64,000 nt of DNA from WJMT01 sp964599635 (GCA_964599635.1 CAZRGM010000009.1:62001-126000); one strand, 5' to 3'; numbered from the stretch's first letter, positions 51,041 through 60,394 are shown. Numbers and translations are program-made. The notes: generated by a model not told the origin, from the letters alone.

Positions 51041-52348
51041 CTATGTTTTGGATTCGATTTCTGCATTCAATTTTTCAGCCATTTTTTTCCCAGCAAGAAT
51101 GTTCTGCTCCATATTTTGATATTTCCACTGAGCATATCTCCCGCAGATATAAATATCATTTTTTTCTAAAAATTCTTTGATGGTCAAAACCGCCTGACTT
51201 CTCTGATAGTCATAACCAGCATAGGCATAAGGAAGAGTCAATACATGGGTTAAGAGGATGCGGTCATCCGGAAAGAGGACCTTGGCTTTAATCAGATCGG
51301 TAATCGTTCTCTCAATAAGATTTTCCTTATCAATCTTTCTGTTTTCTGAAAAAGATACTTCCGCACTCACCGCGCTTTTTCCTTCAGGCACCATGCTGGA
51401 GGATTGATTCTGATAATAACCCAATTTATGAAAAAGAAAATCTTCCTCAGGATAATACACCCGGTGTTTATTGGATATGTCATCGCGGTCAATCCCGATA
51501 TTAACCACATAAAGGGAGGTCCATCTTAATCTCTCAGAAGCTTCTTTCACTTCCGAAGGAACAGAATCAATGATTCGGATTAATTCCGGAAGAGGAATGG
51601 TAGAGACCATCTTTTCATAATGTCGGGTGCTTTTCCCGTCAATTTCCAATGACTTTTTACCCAGAGAGATCCTTTTAATCTCAGATGAGGTGTTCACATT
51701 CTGAAGGTGCGGGATAAAAGAGTCAAAAATCGCCTGAATGCCTCCTCTTTTTGGATAGATGAAGTTGGCATTGATCCCCATGCATTGAGGAGCGGGCTTC
51801 AGGCTTCCATCCAGAACTTGGTCCAGACTGGGAAGGGGAACAAATTCACCCATCCAATCCACGGTCATCTCTTTGAGGGGCATCGCCCACTGTTTTTTAT
51901 TGAACGGGATCATAAAGTGTTGGGCAATGCCTTTTCCAAAGACCTGAGTGATAAAATTCTCAAAGCTGGCAAATCGACGGGGGTTTTCTCCATATCGGAG
52001 CTTAGCCTCCATCAGTCCCAGAAGACATTCTTTAACCACTTCCACGGAATGACCATACAGATTGGCTTGAAAAGGATAGCGGGTATAAATTCCTTTGGAG
52101 TAAATCCAGGCTTCCCTGGCCATGCAGTTTAAATCATCTTTTAAGAATTTGTCGATCAGGGATTTGACTTCATGGGTCCGGGGATAAAAAATATGCCCCC
52201 CATAATCAAAACTGAATCCTTTGATTTTCTCAGTACGGCAGCCTCCTCCGACATCCTTATTCTTTTCCCAAATGGAGTAATCTCTGTTTAAATAATAACC
52301 TGTGCTTAGACCTGTGGGCCCTGCTCCGATTATGGAAATGGAATTCAA
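51041..52348 (-). CDS. UDP-galactopyranose-mutase-like / amine-oxidase-fold flavoprotein (copy 2)
   Basis: 435 aa. ISIIGAGPTGLSTGYYL binds FAD; DVGGGCRTEKIKGFSFDYGGHIFYPRT is the GGHIF segment shared with UDP-galactopyranose mutases and protoporphyrinogen-oxidase-like proteins. IYTRYPFQANLYG, HFMIPFNKKQWAMPLKEM and the C-terminal YICGRYAQWKYQNMEQNILAGK complete the family pattern. Likely NAD(P)/FAD sugar-nucleotide ring isomerase or oxidoreductase; exact reaction unknown. TTG start at 52348 with AAGGA eleven bases upstream. Tandem paralogue of the next gene. Confidence 0.8.
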   Translation of the reverse strand: MNSISIIGAGPTGLSTGYYLNRDYSIWEKNKDVGGGCRTEKIKGFSFDYGGHIFYPRTHEVKSLIDKFLKDDLNCMAREAWIYSKGIYTRYPFQANLYGHSVEVVKECLLGLMEAKLRYGENPRRFASFENFITQVFGKGIAQHFMIPFNKKQWAMPLKEMTVDWMGEFVPLPSLDQVLDGSLKPAPQCMGINANFIYPKRGGIQAIFDSFIPHLQNVNTSSEIKRISLGKKSLEIDGKSTRHYEKMVSTIPLPELIRIIDSVPSEVKEASERLRWTSLYVVNIGIDRDDISNKHRVYYPEEDFLFHKLGYYQNQSSSMVPEGKSAVSAEVSFSENRKIDKENLIERTITDLIKAKVLFPDDRILLTHVLTLPYAYAGYDYQRSQAVLTIKEFLEKNDIYICGRYAQWKYQNMEQNILAGKKMAEKLNAEIESKT

Positions 52349-52349
52349 C

Positions 52350-53660
52350 TTAAGGATTTCCTTTTTTATAGATTCTGTTGACTTGTTGGGCTGTCCTTTT
52401 CCCGCTGTTTAGGCTGTGGTCCATATTAAAATATTCCCATTCACCAAAACGTCCGCATGGGAAAATGCTGTTTTTATGCAGAAAATGATGGACTTTATCC
52501 ACATTTTTTCGGTGGTTCTTGTCGTAAATGATATAGGCGTATTTGAGATCAGCCACATCTGAAACCAGGATTTTGTCATCCGGAAAAAGTATCTTGGCCT
52601 TGATTAAATCTTCAAACACTCGCTCAGCTATATTCTCGCGGCTTATCTTTTTGTATTTGGAATAGGAAATTTCTGTGGAAACCGAGCTGAATTGATTGGG
52701 AGTGGTATGGGTCGAGAAATTCATGGGAAAGCTGATGCGGTGAAACACAAACTCAGGCTCATAAAAATAAACATAATGAAATGGGCTTATATTTTCTCTC
52801 TCAATCCCCAGGTTCACACAGAACACCGAATTATTTTCCAGGTCCTGAGCCGCTTTTTGGATAGCCTGAGGAACTTCATCCGCAGACTTGATCACTTCAG
52901 GGAGAGGCAGTGTGGAGATAAGCTGCTCATAAAAAACTTTTTTATGATCCTTAAACTCAACGCATTTTTTCTTTAAATAAATTTTTTTGACTTCTTTTTT
53001 TAAGTGAAGATTTTTGATTTGAGGTTTAAAAGCCAGCGGAAGGGCTTCGATTCCGCCGTGATAGGGATACCAAAACTCTTTGTTGAATCCGAAAAGTTTA
53101 GGACTGTCCTGAAGAGCTCCTTCCAAGAGTTCCTCTAAGGATAATCGAGGGACCCGGTTCCACACCCATTCAAAATTCATCTCACTGGGAGGAACCGTCC
53201 ATATTTTCTTGGCATAGGGAATCATCAGATGCTTGGCAATGCCTTCTCCGAAATTCCACTTTATCCATTCTTCATAATCCCGGGGTTTTTTTTCTGTTCT
53301 CTGAAGTGCTTTAAAAAAGCCTAGGATACAGTCCTTGACCACGGAAACGGGTAGACCGTAAAGGTGAGACTGAAAAGGGAACCGGGTGTAGATATCATAT
53401 TTTCTGTGATAGATATAGGCTTCTCTGAGCTGAAAATGCAGATTTTTATGGAGAAGTTTTTTGATCAGCTCCTGGGTGTATTCATCCTTGGGGAAAAGGA
53501 TATGAGGCCCATAGTCAAAAATAAAACCATCTTTTTTTATGGACCGGCAAAGACCCCCGACTTTATCTTCCTTCTCAAATATTTCATAATCTTCATCCAA
53601 ATGATACGCAGCGCTCAAACCAGAAAGCCCTGCGCCTAAAACAATCACTTTTTTCGACAT
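52350..53660 (-). CDS. UDP-galactopyranose-mutase-like / amine-oxidase-fold flavoprotein (copy 1)
   Basis: 436 aa. VIVLGAGLSGLSAAYHL then DKVGGLCRSIKKDGFIFDYGPHILFP give the FAD-binding and substrate-side motifs; note GPHILF replaces GGHIFY of copy 2. TRFPFQSHLYGLP, HLMIPYAKKIWTVPPSEM and FPCGRFGEWEYFNMDHSLNSG align block by block with copy 2, proving tandem duplication. The two may act on different sugar nucleotides or form a heteromer (inference). Starts 16 bases after the DPM1-like GT gene. Confidence 0.8.
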   Translation of the reverse strand: MSKKVIVLGAGLSGLSAAYHLDEDYEIFEKEDKVGGLCRSIKKDGFIFDYGPHILFPKDEYTQELIKKLLHKNLHFQLREAYIYHRKYDIYTRFPFQSHLYGLPVSVVKDCILGFFKALQRTEKKPRDYEEWIKWNFGEGIAKHLMIPYAKKIWTVPPSEMNFEWVWNRVPRLSLEELLEGALQDSPKLFGFNKEFWYPYHGGIEALPLAFKPQIKNLHLKKEVKKIYLKKKCVEFKDHKKVFYEQLISTLPLPEVIKSADEVPQAIQKAAQDLENNSVFCVNLGIERENISPFHYVYFYEPEFVFHRISFPMNFSTHTTPNQFSSVSTEISYSKYKKISRENIAERVFEDLIKAKILFPDDKILVSDVADLKYAYIIYDKNHRKNVDKVHHFLHKNSIFPCGRFGEWEYFNMDHSLNSGKRTAQQVNRIYKKGNP

Positions 53661-53676
53661 AAGAATCTCTTAATAA

Positions 53677-54636
53677 TTAATCTGTGTTTTTGTTATTTTT
53701 TTCGCTTTCGATTCTTCTGACCCGCCGTAAAATTTCCTCAATCAGCTTCCGATTAGAGGCGATTAAATCAGATAAAACCGCCATCACCGCTAATAAAAAA
53801 CTGGCGATCAGCAAGATAGCGGTCAGTATCAAAGACTGAATATGCCCCTGATAGTGCCCGATATAGACAAAATAAATGAATCGGATTCCTGGTATCAATC
53901 CTAGAATAAAAAAGATCAAAGCCAGAACTGAAAATATCTTTAAGGGTTTATACATGGTGTAGCTTCTAAGAATAGTGGAGCCGGACCGTTTTAGAAAACC
54001 CAACAGACCCGTGAACAGTCTGGAGTCCCTGATTTTTTCATTGGTTTCAATGGGAACGCTTTTCACGGACAGCCCACTGTTTCCGGCCTGGATCAGGGTT
54101 TCCAGGGTGTATGAAAAATTAGACAGCACATTTATTTTTAAAGCCGCTTCCCTGCTGATAGCGCGGAATCCACTGGGAGCATCCGGAACATCTGTCTTGG
54201 ATAAAAATTTGACCACAGAGCTCCCCCATTTCTGCAGCTTTTTTTTAAGCCACGAAAAGTGCCTGATCTGCTGAGTCTGACGGTCACCTATCACAATATC
54301 AGCCTGTCCTTTTAATATGGGATCGATGAGCTTGGGAATATCAGCCCCCCGGTACTGATTATCGGCGTCTGTATTGACTATGATATCGGCTCCGTGCATC
54401 AGACAGGCTTCCAGACCTGCAGAAAATCCTGCAGCCAGGCCTCTGTGCTTTCTAAAGCGCACGATATGATCCACTCCATTTTTCTTGGCGACTTCAGCCG
54501 TATCGTCCGCGCTTCCATCATCAATGACCAGGGTCTCAATCCGATCAATCCCTTTTATCTTTTTGGGGAGGTCACGGAGAGTGATCGGCAGGTATTTGGC
54601 TTCATTGTAGCAGGGTATTTGGATAATCAGTTTCAT
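53677..54636 (-). CDS. DPM1/GtrB-like family 2 glycosyltransferase with C-terminal membrane anchor
   Basis: 319 aa. LIIQIPCYNEAKYLPITLRDL, VIDDGSADDTAEVAKKNGV and VNTDADNQYRGADIPKL (DAD motif) are characteristic of polyprenyl-phosphate hexose synthases; DAPSGFRAISREAALKINVL follows. Two C-terminal membrane helices (about 232-300). Family role: transfers a sugar to undecaprenyl phosphate, making a monosaccharide donor for periplasmic GT-C enzymes. This fits the tandem YfhO-like genes at 32-37 kb as users (inference). Confidence 0.87.
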   Translation of the reverse strand: MKLIIQIPCYNEAKYLPITLRDLPKKIKGIDRIETLVIDDGSADDTAEVAKKNGVDHIVRFRKHRGLAAGFSAGLEACLMHGADIIVNTDADNQYRGADIPKLIDPILKGQADIVIGDRQTQQIRHFSWLKKKLQKWGSSVVKFLSKTDVPDAPSGFRAISREAALKINVLSNFSYTLETLIQAGNSGLSVKSVPIETNEKIRDSRLFTGLLGFLKRSGSTILRSYTMYKPLKIFSVLALIFFILGLIPGIRFIYFVYIGHYQGHIQSLILTAILLIASFLLAVMAVLSDLIASNRKLIEEILRRVRRIESEKNNKNTD

Positions 54637-54699
54637 TTTCTATGAACAGACCTTGTTTATAAACTGGGAAAATAATATCAAAAAATAATATTCATGTCC

Positions 54700-54905
54700 A
54701 TAAGCTACTCCTCTTATAAACAAATGGAGGGTAAAGGCAGGGGATGAGGCATCCACTATGAGGGTGAGCGGGCATGGTTCCTCTTTAGAGGGGAGCGAAG
54801 CCCGAATGGGAGAGAGATTCCTCGCTGGGGAATCGAACGGGTGAGGAATCCCCTGCCCTTTCCCTCCAATAAAATGATCTGTCTTGACGGGGAATGATAG
54901 TTCTA
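54700..54905. repeat. MITE-like element, copy 1 (inverted relative to 60.5 kb)
   Basis: The core at about 54730-54860 (GGATGAGGCATCCACTATGA, GAGCGGGCATGGTTCCTC, then TTTAGAGGGGAGCGAAGCCC) is nearly identical to the reverse complement of 60535-60660. Ends are diverged; ACGGGGAATGATAGTT on the right recalls the terminal ACGGAATGAGAATTGC. Together with flanks it fills the 300-bp gap between the DPM1-like gene and the flippase, and its right end supplies the -35 box of the flippase promoter. Confidence 0.75.
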
Positions 54906-54913
54906 GGTATGAT
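54884..54913 (+). promoter_or_regulatory. Possible sigma70-type promoter of the plus-strand flippase
   Basis: TTGACG (54884-54889), 18-base spacer, TATGAT (54908-54913), then GGAG and a TTG start at 54937. The -35 box lies at the end of the MITE-like element. Confidence 0.45.
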
Positions 54914-54936
54914 GATGAAAGCTCGGAGAAACAGTC

Positions 54937-56397
54937 TTGGAAAGAAAGCATAAAATCATTAAAGGAGCCCTATTCCTTTTCATAGGAAAGATAGGGAATT
55001 TGGTTCTATCTTTTCTCCAGATCCTGCTTATCCCCAGAATCTTGGGACCCTCCAGCATGGGATTTTATTCTTATTGGCTCTCCGTCTATTTCATCATCGG
55101 CCGCATCCTGGGACTAGGCGGACAGCAAATCATGATGAAGTACATTCCAGAACTCCGGATCAAGAACGACTCCTCCATACCCGATTTGGTGTTTAAAGCA
55201 GCTTCCATCAAATTACCCCTTTTTTTGGTTATCATAGGCGGAGGGCTTCTCCTCTGGGCTAAAGATTATCCTTATTTTTTGATTGCCGCAGCAGCCGCTC
55301 TCCTTTTTTCTCTGAATCTCCTCGGAGAATCTGTTCTTTATTCCTTTAACCGGATGGGTCTCTATGCTTTGATCCCTATTTTAAGAATGGCTTCCCGAAT
55401 TGCCCTGGTCATTCTCCTGTTCTGCTTTTTCTCATCCAGCGGAATCATAGCTGGAATTTTGGGAGCCCCTTTACTTTCCTTTTCTCTATGCGTGATCCTG
55501 GTTTTCCAGCTTTTTCCTCACAAAAAAACCGGTTTGGAAAAATCTTTCGGTCACTATTTTTCTTTTGGTTTCTGGATTTATTTAAGTGTGGTACTCCAGG
55601 GAGTCATCCTGTGGAGCATCCCTATTCTGGCAGAATTTTCTGGACAAAATATGGCAATGGTAGGCTATTTTGGAGTTGGAGTGCAGATATGCTTCAACAC
55701 CACTCTTTTAATTTTTTTCATCAATGAAAGCATGCTTCCTTCCCTCGTTGAATTTCAAATCATGGAGCCCAAAAAATTCAGGGATTCCCTGAGATTTGCC
55801 TGGAAATACACCAATGTTTTTCTCTTTCCTTTGGCTATCGGCGGATACGTTCTTGCAAAACCTCTCATCCAGTTTATCATTGGAAAAGAATATTTAGCCG
55901 GTACTCTAGTTATCAAACTCTTTTTCCCAGCCATCATCTTTCTATCCTGGATCCGATATCATACTCAGATCCTTTTTGTTTATGAGAAAAAAACAAAAAT
56001 ATTTTTCACCCATCTCATCAACCTGACAGTTTTTTTAGGATTCTGGCTCTTTTTTACCACCACTGATCAAATAGAGCTGGCTCCATTAAGCTTGTCTCTG
56101 GGAGCCCTCTTTGCCTATGGCTTCATCCTTTTTTATTCTCTGAAAATAGAAAAAGTCGAAAAATATGTTTCCTATATCATAAAACCTTTGACAGCCGCGG
56201 GCTTGATGGGTCTGGTTGTTTCCCTCTTCCATGTCCAATCCCTTATCAAACTAGGGTGGGTGATCCTGATCGGAGGTTTGACCTATGGAGTGTTTCTGTT
56301 TGCTTTTGGGGGATTGGGAAAATACGACATAAAAGTTTTTAAGGAATTTGTTTTGAGAAATAAGAAAAATTTAAAAAACCAGGGCCAAAGGAACTAA
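54937..56397 (+). CDS. Oligosaccharide flippase (Wzx-like), plus strand
   Basis: 486 aa with about 12-14 membrane helices. KIIKGALFLFIGKIGNLVLSF and IPRILGPSSMGFYSYWLSVY match polysaccharide-synthesis/flippase N-termini. Start is TTG 54937 with GGAG eight bases upstream. Role by family: flips lipid-linked oligosaccharide. It is the second flippase in the window, in opposite orientation to its neighbours, and overlaps the end of the convergent two-domain GT gene by four bases (56394-56397). It sits within the segment bracketed by inverted MITE-like copies. Confidence 0.85.
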   Translation: MERKHKIIKGALFLFIGKIGNLVLSFLQILLIPRILGPSSMGFYSYWLSVYFIIGRILGLGGQQIMMKYIPELRIKNDSSIPDLVFKAASIKLPLFLVIIGGGLLLWAKDYPYFLIAAAAALLFSLNLLGESVLYSFNRMGLYALIPILRMASRIALVILLFCFFSSSGIIAGILGAPLLSFSLCVILVFQLFPHKKTGLEKSFGHYFSFGFWIYLSVVLQGVILWSIPILAEFSGQNMAMVGYFGVGVQICFNTTLLIFFINESMLPSLVEFQIMEPKKFRDSLRFAWKYTNVFLFPLAIGGYVLAKPLIQFIIGKEYLAGTLVIKLFFPAIIFLSWIRYHTQILFVYEKKTKIFFTHLINLTVFLGFWLFFTTTDQIELAPLSLSLGALFAYGFILFYSLKIEKVEKYVSYIIKPLTAAGLMGLVVSLFHVQSLIKLGWVILIGGLTYGVFLFAFGGLGKYDIKVFKEFVLRNKKNLKNQGQRN

Positions 56398-58346
56398 CAT
56401 CTGCTCTTTTTCTTTTCAAAGTCACAGATCAAACCCACCTTTTTTCCCCAATCTTCCGGATACCAATAGGTTCGAAAACGCATATCTTCATGGTCATAGG
56501 ATAGGTTAGGACTGTAAAAAGGATCCGCTCCAAAATCAATGCCCACATACTGGGGCCATTTTTTCCTGAGCTTCACCGCATTTTCTTTGTCTCCAACCAA
56601 ATGATCAGAATAGTCTTTCGCAAATCGGGTGACAGATTCATAATGACAGAGCTTCGCGTATGGAGTGTAAACATTCCAAAATCCTTTTTCGTAGAGTCTT
56701 ATGCCAAAATCAACATCCTGATAAGTCGGATCAAGGTCTGGATCAAATCCTCCTGTATCTAAAAACAAATCGCGTTTGATCATCATGCAAGCTGCGGTGA
56801 CTGCTAAGACATTTCGGGGATTGACCAGCCATCCCTGGAATCCATATCCATCGTCAAGCAGCCGATGCGGATGGGCCGCGGCTCCTCCTAATCCCACTCC
56901 AATACCCACATGCTGTATTTTTCCATCAGGATAAACGAGTTTGGCTCCCACTTCTCCAATTTCTGGAAGTTGAGCAAATTCGAGCATGGCACCTAACCAT
57001 TCATGACTGATTACTTCAATGTCATTGTTTAAAAACAGAACATAATCCGCATCCACTTGCCCAGCAGCCCAGTTGTTCAATTTTCCGAAATGAAATTCTT
57101 TATCATAATTCAAAACCCTGACATTCTCTCTTTTGGATACAGATTTTAGATAAGAATAAGTTGTTTCTTTGGCTGAGCGGTTGTTAATGAGCACAATCTC
57201 ATAGTTCGGATAAAGAGTCTTTTCAAGAATACTTTTCACGCATTTTCTTAGATAATAAACCTTATCCCGAAAAGGAATGATGATAGAGATCTTTGGAGAA
57301 TCAATGATTTCATACTTGATTCTCCAAGCTCCTTGATAAAATCCTTCCACCACCTCAGCTTTCAGCTGATTCCTCTCAATCCAATCTGATAAAATCCTTT
57401 TTTGAGCTTCGTACGCCCAATCCTTGGCTCCGCTTTTCTCTTTAGCAGTGGAACCTTTGGTCACTCTCCAGTGATAAAGAATCTTGGGAATGTGAATGAT
57501 TTTGTCAGTTTGCTCACTGAGTCTCAAAACCAAATCCCAATCCTGAGCTCCTTCAGTTCCTTTTCTAAGACCGCCCAGCTTTTTCAATAGCTCTGACCGG
57601 AAACAAGTGACATGGGTGGTGTACATCTGAGAGAGAATGGTATGAGGAGACCAATCCGGCCAAAAAGAGGGATTGAATCTATATCCGGCATAACTGATTT
57701 TATCAAAATCACTGTACAAAAAATCGGCCTCAGGATTTTGTTTAACAGCAGCTGCCAGTTCAAGCAAACAATTGGGTGAAATCTCATCATCGCAGTCTAA
57801 AAAAACACAGAAATCCCCTTCAGCCATGGCTATGGCTTTATTTGAATTCTCAATCAAATTGATACCCGAAGGATTCTCAAGAAAATTGAGCTTCACTTTA
57901 TCCGGATTTTTATTCTGAAAATCCATAAGAAATTTTCTCGTCTCTTCTGTATTTTCAGTGGAGCCATCGGACATACAAAGCTCCCAATTTGCGTATCGCT
58001 GATTAAGAACTGAATTCAGTGCTTTGCGTAGGAGGATTATGGATTTGTTCCAGACAGGAAAAATGATAGAGAACTTAATGTCCTCTCCCACATAATCATT
58101 TAATTTTTCCATGTAATCTTCATTGAGATATCTCTTTTCCACATGCTTCTGCCATTCTCTGTACTGAATCGATCCAAAAATATCAGGATCAATACGAAAA
58201 AGGATACCTCTGTATATCTTCCGGATTATATATTTAACAAGCCCAAACAATCCTTCCCTGGTTTGAATGGTCCTTACCCGGTCAATGAGGAAAGTATCTT
58301 CTGATATGAATCTCTGATAAAGATAGATAATGAACCTCATAATCAA
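56394..58346 (-). CDS. Two-domain family 2 glycosyltransferase
   Basis: 650 aa (TTG 58346; an ATG two codons in is equally possible). N-terminal region about 1-85, domain 1 with FSIIFPVWNKSIILLRKAL, FCVFLDCDDEIS and GTEGAQDWDLVLRL, domain 2 with ISIIIPFRDKVYYLRKCVKS, YVLFLNNDIEVISHEW and TYQDVDFGIRLYEKGF. Same architecture as 44341-46134, with clearly diverged sequence. Directly abuts the AbiEii-like gene (stop at 58347), so the defence pair and the GT share a transcript. Confidence 0.86.
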   Translation of the reverse strand: MIMRFIIYLYQRFISEDTFLIDRVRTIQTREGLFGLVKYIIRKIYRGILFRIDPDIFGSIQYREWQKHVEKRYLNEDYMEKLNDYVGEDIKFSIIFPVWNKSIILLRKALNSVLNQRYANWELCMSDGSTENTEETRKFLMDFQNKNPDKVKLNFLENPSGINLIENSNKAIAMAEGDFCVFLDCDDEISPNCLLELAAAVKQNPEADFLYSDFDKISYAGYRFNPSFWPDWSPHTILSQMYTTHVTCFRSELLKKLGGLRKGTEGAQDWDLVLRLSEQTDKIIHIPKILYHWRVTKGSTAKEKSGAKDWAYEAQKRILSDWIERNQLKAEVVEGFYQGAWRIKYEIIDSPKISIIIPFRDKVYYLRKCVKSILEKTLYPNYEIVLINNRSAKETTYSYLKSVSKRENVRVLNYDKEFHFGKLNNWAAGQVDADYVLFLNNDIEVISHEWLGAMLEFAQLPEIGEVGAKLVYPDGKIQHVGIGVGLGGAAAHPHRLLDDGYGFQGWLVNPRNVLAVTAACMMIKRDLFLDTGGFDPDLDPTYQDVDFGIRLYEKGFWNVYTPYAKLCHYESVTRFAKDYSDHLVGDKENAVKLRKKWPQYVGIDFGADPFYSPNLSYDHEDMRFRTYWYPEDWGKKVGLICDFEKKKSRC

Positions 58347-59153
58347 CTATGATCCTTTAACAAGATTAAGCACATTTTCCTTTGTAAAAACATCTAAATC
58401 CTTTTGATTTTCAAGAAAATTCTCTACATCTTCTTTGACCCTATTCCAATCCGCTTTTTTAACCACTTTATAAATATACTCCTTCCAATTATTTTCCTGC
58501 GGCAGCTCACCTCTATAACCTGTCTGCTTTAGGGCATTATGAAGCAGAGTCATATTAGGACAAAGATCTCCCCATCGTGAAACATACCATCCTAAATCAA
58601 AGAAATCCCTTCCCTTGGTATACTCTCTGCTTAACAAAGCATGCAGCTTACCAGCAAACAACGATTCAATCTCATACGATAAAAAAGCGATGGGAAAATA
58701 TTTATTAACTACTTTTGTTTCTGTCACAGCTCCCTCTGGAGGATTGGTATCAATTTCAATCTTAATTGAAAATTTTTTATTGGTTCGATCCGAAATCCCT
58801 GCTTCATACATAATTCCTTCAAATTTCAAAAAAGCATAATAAACCATCTTCTTATCGTTATATTTAACAGACAGTTTATAACCCATCAATTCCAACTCTC
58901 TTTTTAATTTTTTGACAAAATCAACAAATGGATAGCTTTCCTTTCCTTTAAGCGAAAAATCTAAACCTTCTGAAAAACGCGGGAGTCCATATAAAAAGCG
59001 CAGGGCGCTCCCTCCTAAAAACGCTGTGCTTCGAAACAATCCCTCATCATGAAATATTCTCAAGACATTTGCCTGAAGATATTCCCGCATAATATTTAAT
59101 TTTGCATTAAAGCCTGTTTCAGAAGCTGTTAACTCTAATAAATAATCTTTCAT
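58347..59153 (-). CDS. AbiEii/AbiGii-family nucleotidyltransferase toxin
   Basis: 268 aa. FLGGSALRFLYGLPRFSEGLDFSLKG is the GGS...nucleotidyltransferase motif; here the first acidic residue of the usual D-x-D is glycine (SEGLDF instead of SEDLDF). FAGKLHALLSREYTKGRDFFDLGWYVS holds the conserved K/R-D-x-x-D segment of the family. Type IV toxin by homology. Overlaps the antitoxin gene by four bases. Whether the substitution weakens activity is not known from sequence alone. Confidence 0.87.
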   Translation of the reverse strand: MKDYLLELTASETGFNAKLNIMREYLQANVLRIFHDEGLFRSTAFLGGSALRFLYGLPRFSEGLDFSLKGKESYPFVDFVKKLKRELELMGYKLSVKYNDKKMVYYAFLKFEGIMYEAGISDRTNKKFSIKIEIDTNPPEGAVTETKVVNKYFPIAFLSYEIESLFAGKLHALLSREYTKGRDFFDLGWYVSRWGDLCPNMTLLHNALKQTGYRGELPQENNWKEYIYKVVKKADWNRVKEDVENFLENQKDLDVFTKENVLNLVKGS

Positions 59154-59788
59154 AAAGTTTTCTCATTCCTTTTATAAAGATGGATGTACCTTTCAAGCAA
59201 GTCTGCTGACAACTCCATTTTAGGCTTTTTAAATCTCTGAGCGTATTCATACAATTTATCCATATCTAACTTTTTAGTATTTTGTAATCTCAACTCTTTA
59301 AAATATCCTAATGAAGGTTTGATATGTTTTAAATAAATTAAATCAAGAAGAGCTTTTTCTGGATGCGCCATAAAGCCGGTTTGTTTATTTGAAATGATTG
59401 ATTTATATCCCCAGAAAAGCTCTGTCTTGACGTGCCTGTATGAAAAAACCCCCAATTGAGAGGTAAATTTTCCTCCTCTTTTAGTAGTAACCGAACTATA
59501 TACAGGGACTGCTTCTGGAATTATATCATAGTATTCTAATGCCTTCTCCAAACTTACATAAGAAGGATTTTTTAAAGTCCAGGCGATAAAAGGCTCAAAA
59601 ATCTTATCCCTTTGATATTGATCAGCAAAAACATAAATTCCTCGCCTAAGCTGAATGAGTCGACCCGCTTTAAGCCAACGGCTGATCTGGACTCTTACAG
59701 AATCATCCTCTCCCTTTCCCACCAGAAGATTCTCTGTATTGATAACCGGAAGATCACCATACTTTTCAACAAAATTTTCCCACTTCAT
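59150..59788 (-). CDS. AbiEi-family antitoxin / transcriptional regulator
   Basis: 212 aa. An N-terminal winged-helix region (VQISRWLKAGRLIQLRRGIYVFADQY) is followed by the AbiEi body (NPSYVSLEKALEYYDIIPEAVPVYSSVTT and SYRHVKTELFWGYKSI, KALLDLIYLKHIKPS). Family role: represses the operon and neutralises the AbiEii toxin. A palindrome TTAACA-TATT-TGTTAA lies ten bases upstream of the ATG over the -10 region. Confidence 0.87.
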   Translation of the reverse strand: MKWENFVEKYGDLPVINTENLLVGKGEDDSVRVQISRWLKAGRLIQLRRGIYVFADQYQRDKIFEPFIAWTLKNPSYVSLEKALEYYDIIPEAVPVYSSVTTKRGGKFTSQLGVFSYRHVKTELFWGYKSIISNKQTGFMAHPEKALLDLIYLKHIKPSLGYFKELRLQNTKKLDMDKLYEYAQRFKKPKMELSADLLERYIHLYKRNEKTL

Positions 59789-59794
59789 ACCACT

Positions 59795-59823
59795 TATTTA
59801 ACATATTTGTTAAGTTACTGCAA
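59795..59823 (-). promoter_or_regulatory. Possible promoter of the AbiE-like operon, near-leaderless
   Basis: Minus strand TTGCAG (59818-59823), 17-base spacer, TAAATA (59795-59800). Only six bases separate the -10 box from the ATG at 59786-59788. Confidence 0.42.
59798..59813. promoter_or_regulatory. Putative operator of the AbiE-like operon
   Basis: Perfect inverted repeat TTAACA-TATT-TGTTAA overlapping the -10 box. Characterised AbiEi proteins repress by binding inverted repeats near their promoter, which fits; binding is inferred. Confidence 0.5.
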
Positions 59824-59848
59824 TGTTTTTATGAATAATTCAGGTCAA

Positions 59849-60394
59849 TTAAAATTTATAGGCTAAGCCGATTCCTGCTTCAATGCCTCCGATTTCCACT
59901 TCCAACTCGGCGGGTTTGACTTTACATCCGGAGTAATTGATACCCACATCAGCATAGAAATTTTTCATTATATGGATATAGGTTCCCACACTTAAAAAAT
60001 AACCCACTCCTCCCTTCTGGGCATGACCAAGGGGATTTTCTTCCTTAAAATGATAATAGCGAAATCCAGCTCCCCCATATAAATCAAACCTCCCTTTGGT
60101 GTACCGGTATGTAATTCCTGGGCCCAGGAAGGTTATTTGAACCGTGGTCTCTTCTTTGGTGAAAGTCAGTTCCCCTTTTTTTTCAAAATAGCCGGCTTCA
60201 ACAATTATCCCAAACTTTTTATAAACACGGCTTTTCTCTGCCTTGATTCCAAACATGGCTCCACCGCCATAGACATCTTTAAATACCTGCTCCGAAGGCT
60301 TGAAACAGCTCGTCTTTAATTCAATCCGATAATCAGAAGCAAAGGCAGAAACTGGTGTGAAAAGAATGATTAAAAGCGCCAAATATTTTTTCAT
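59849..60394 (-). CDS. Small outer-membrane beta-barrel protein
   Basis: 181 aa. Signal peptide MKKYLALLIILFTPVSAFAS. The mature part has alternating strands (FGIIVEAGYFEKKGELTF, ITFLGPGITYRYTKGRFDLYGGAGFRYYHF, FYADVGINYSGC) ending in GIGLAYKF with a C-terminal aromatic residue, the pattern of 8-strand OmpA/OmpW-like barrels. Function not recognisable. Lies between the AbiE pair and the MITE-like element at 60485. Confidence 0.72.
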   Translation of the reverse strand: MKKYLALLIILFTPVSAFASDYRIELKTSCFKPSEQVFKDVYGGGAMFGIKAEKSRVYKKFGIIVEAGYFEKKGELTFTKEETTVQITFLGPGITYRYTKGRFDLYGGAGFRYYHFKEENPLGHAQKGGVGYFLSVGTYIHIMKNFYADVGINYSGCKVKPAELEVEIGGIEAGIGLAYKF

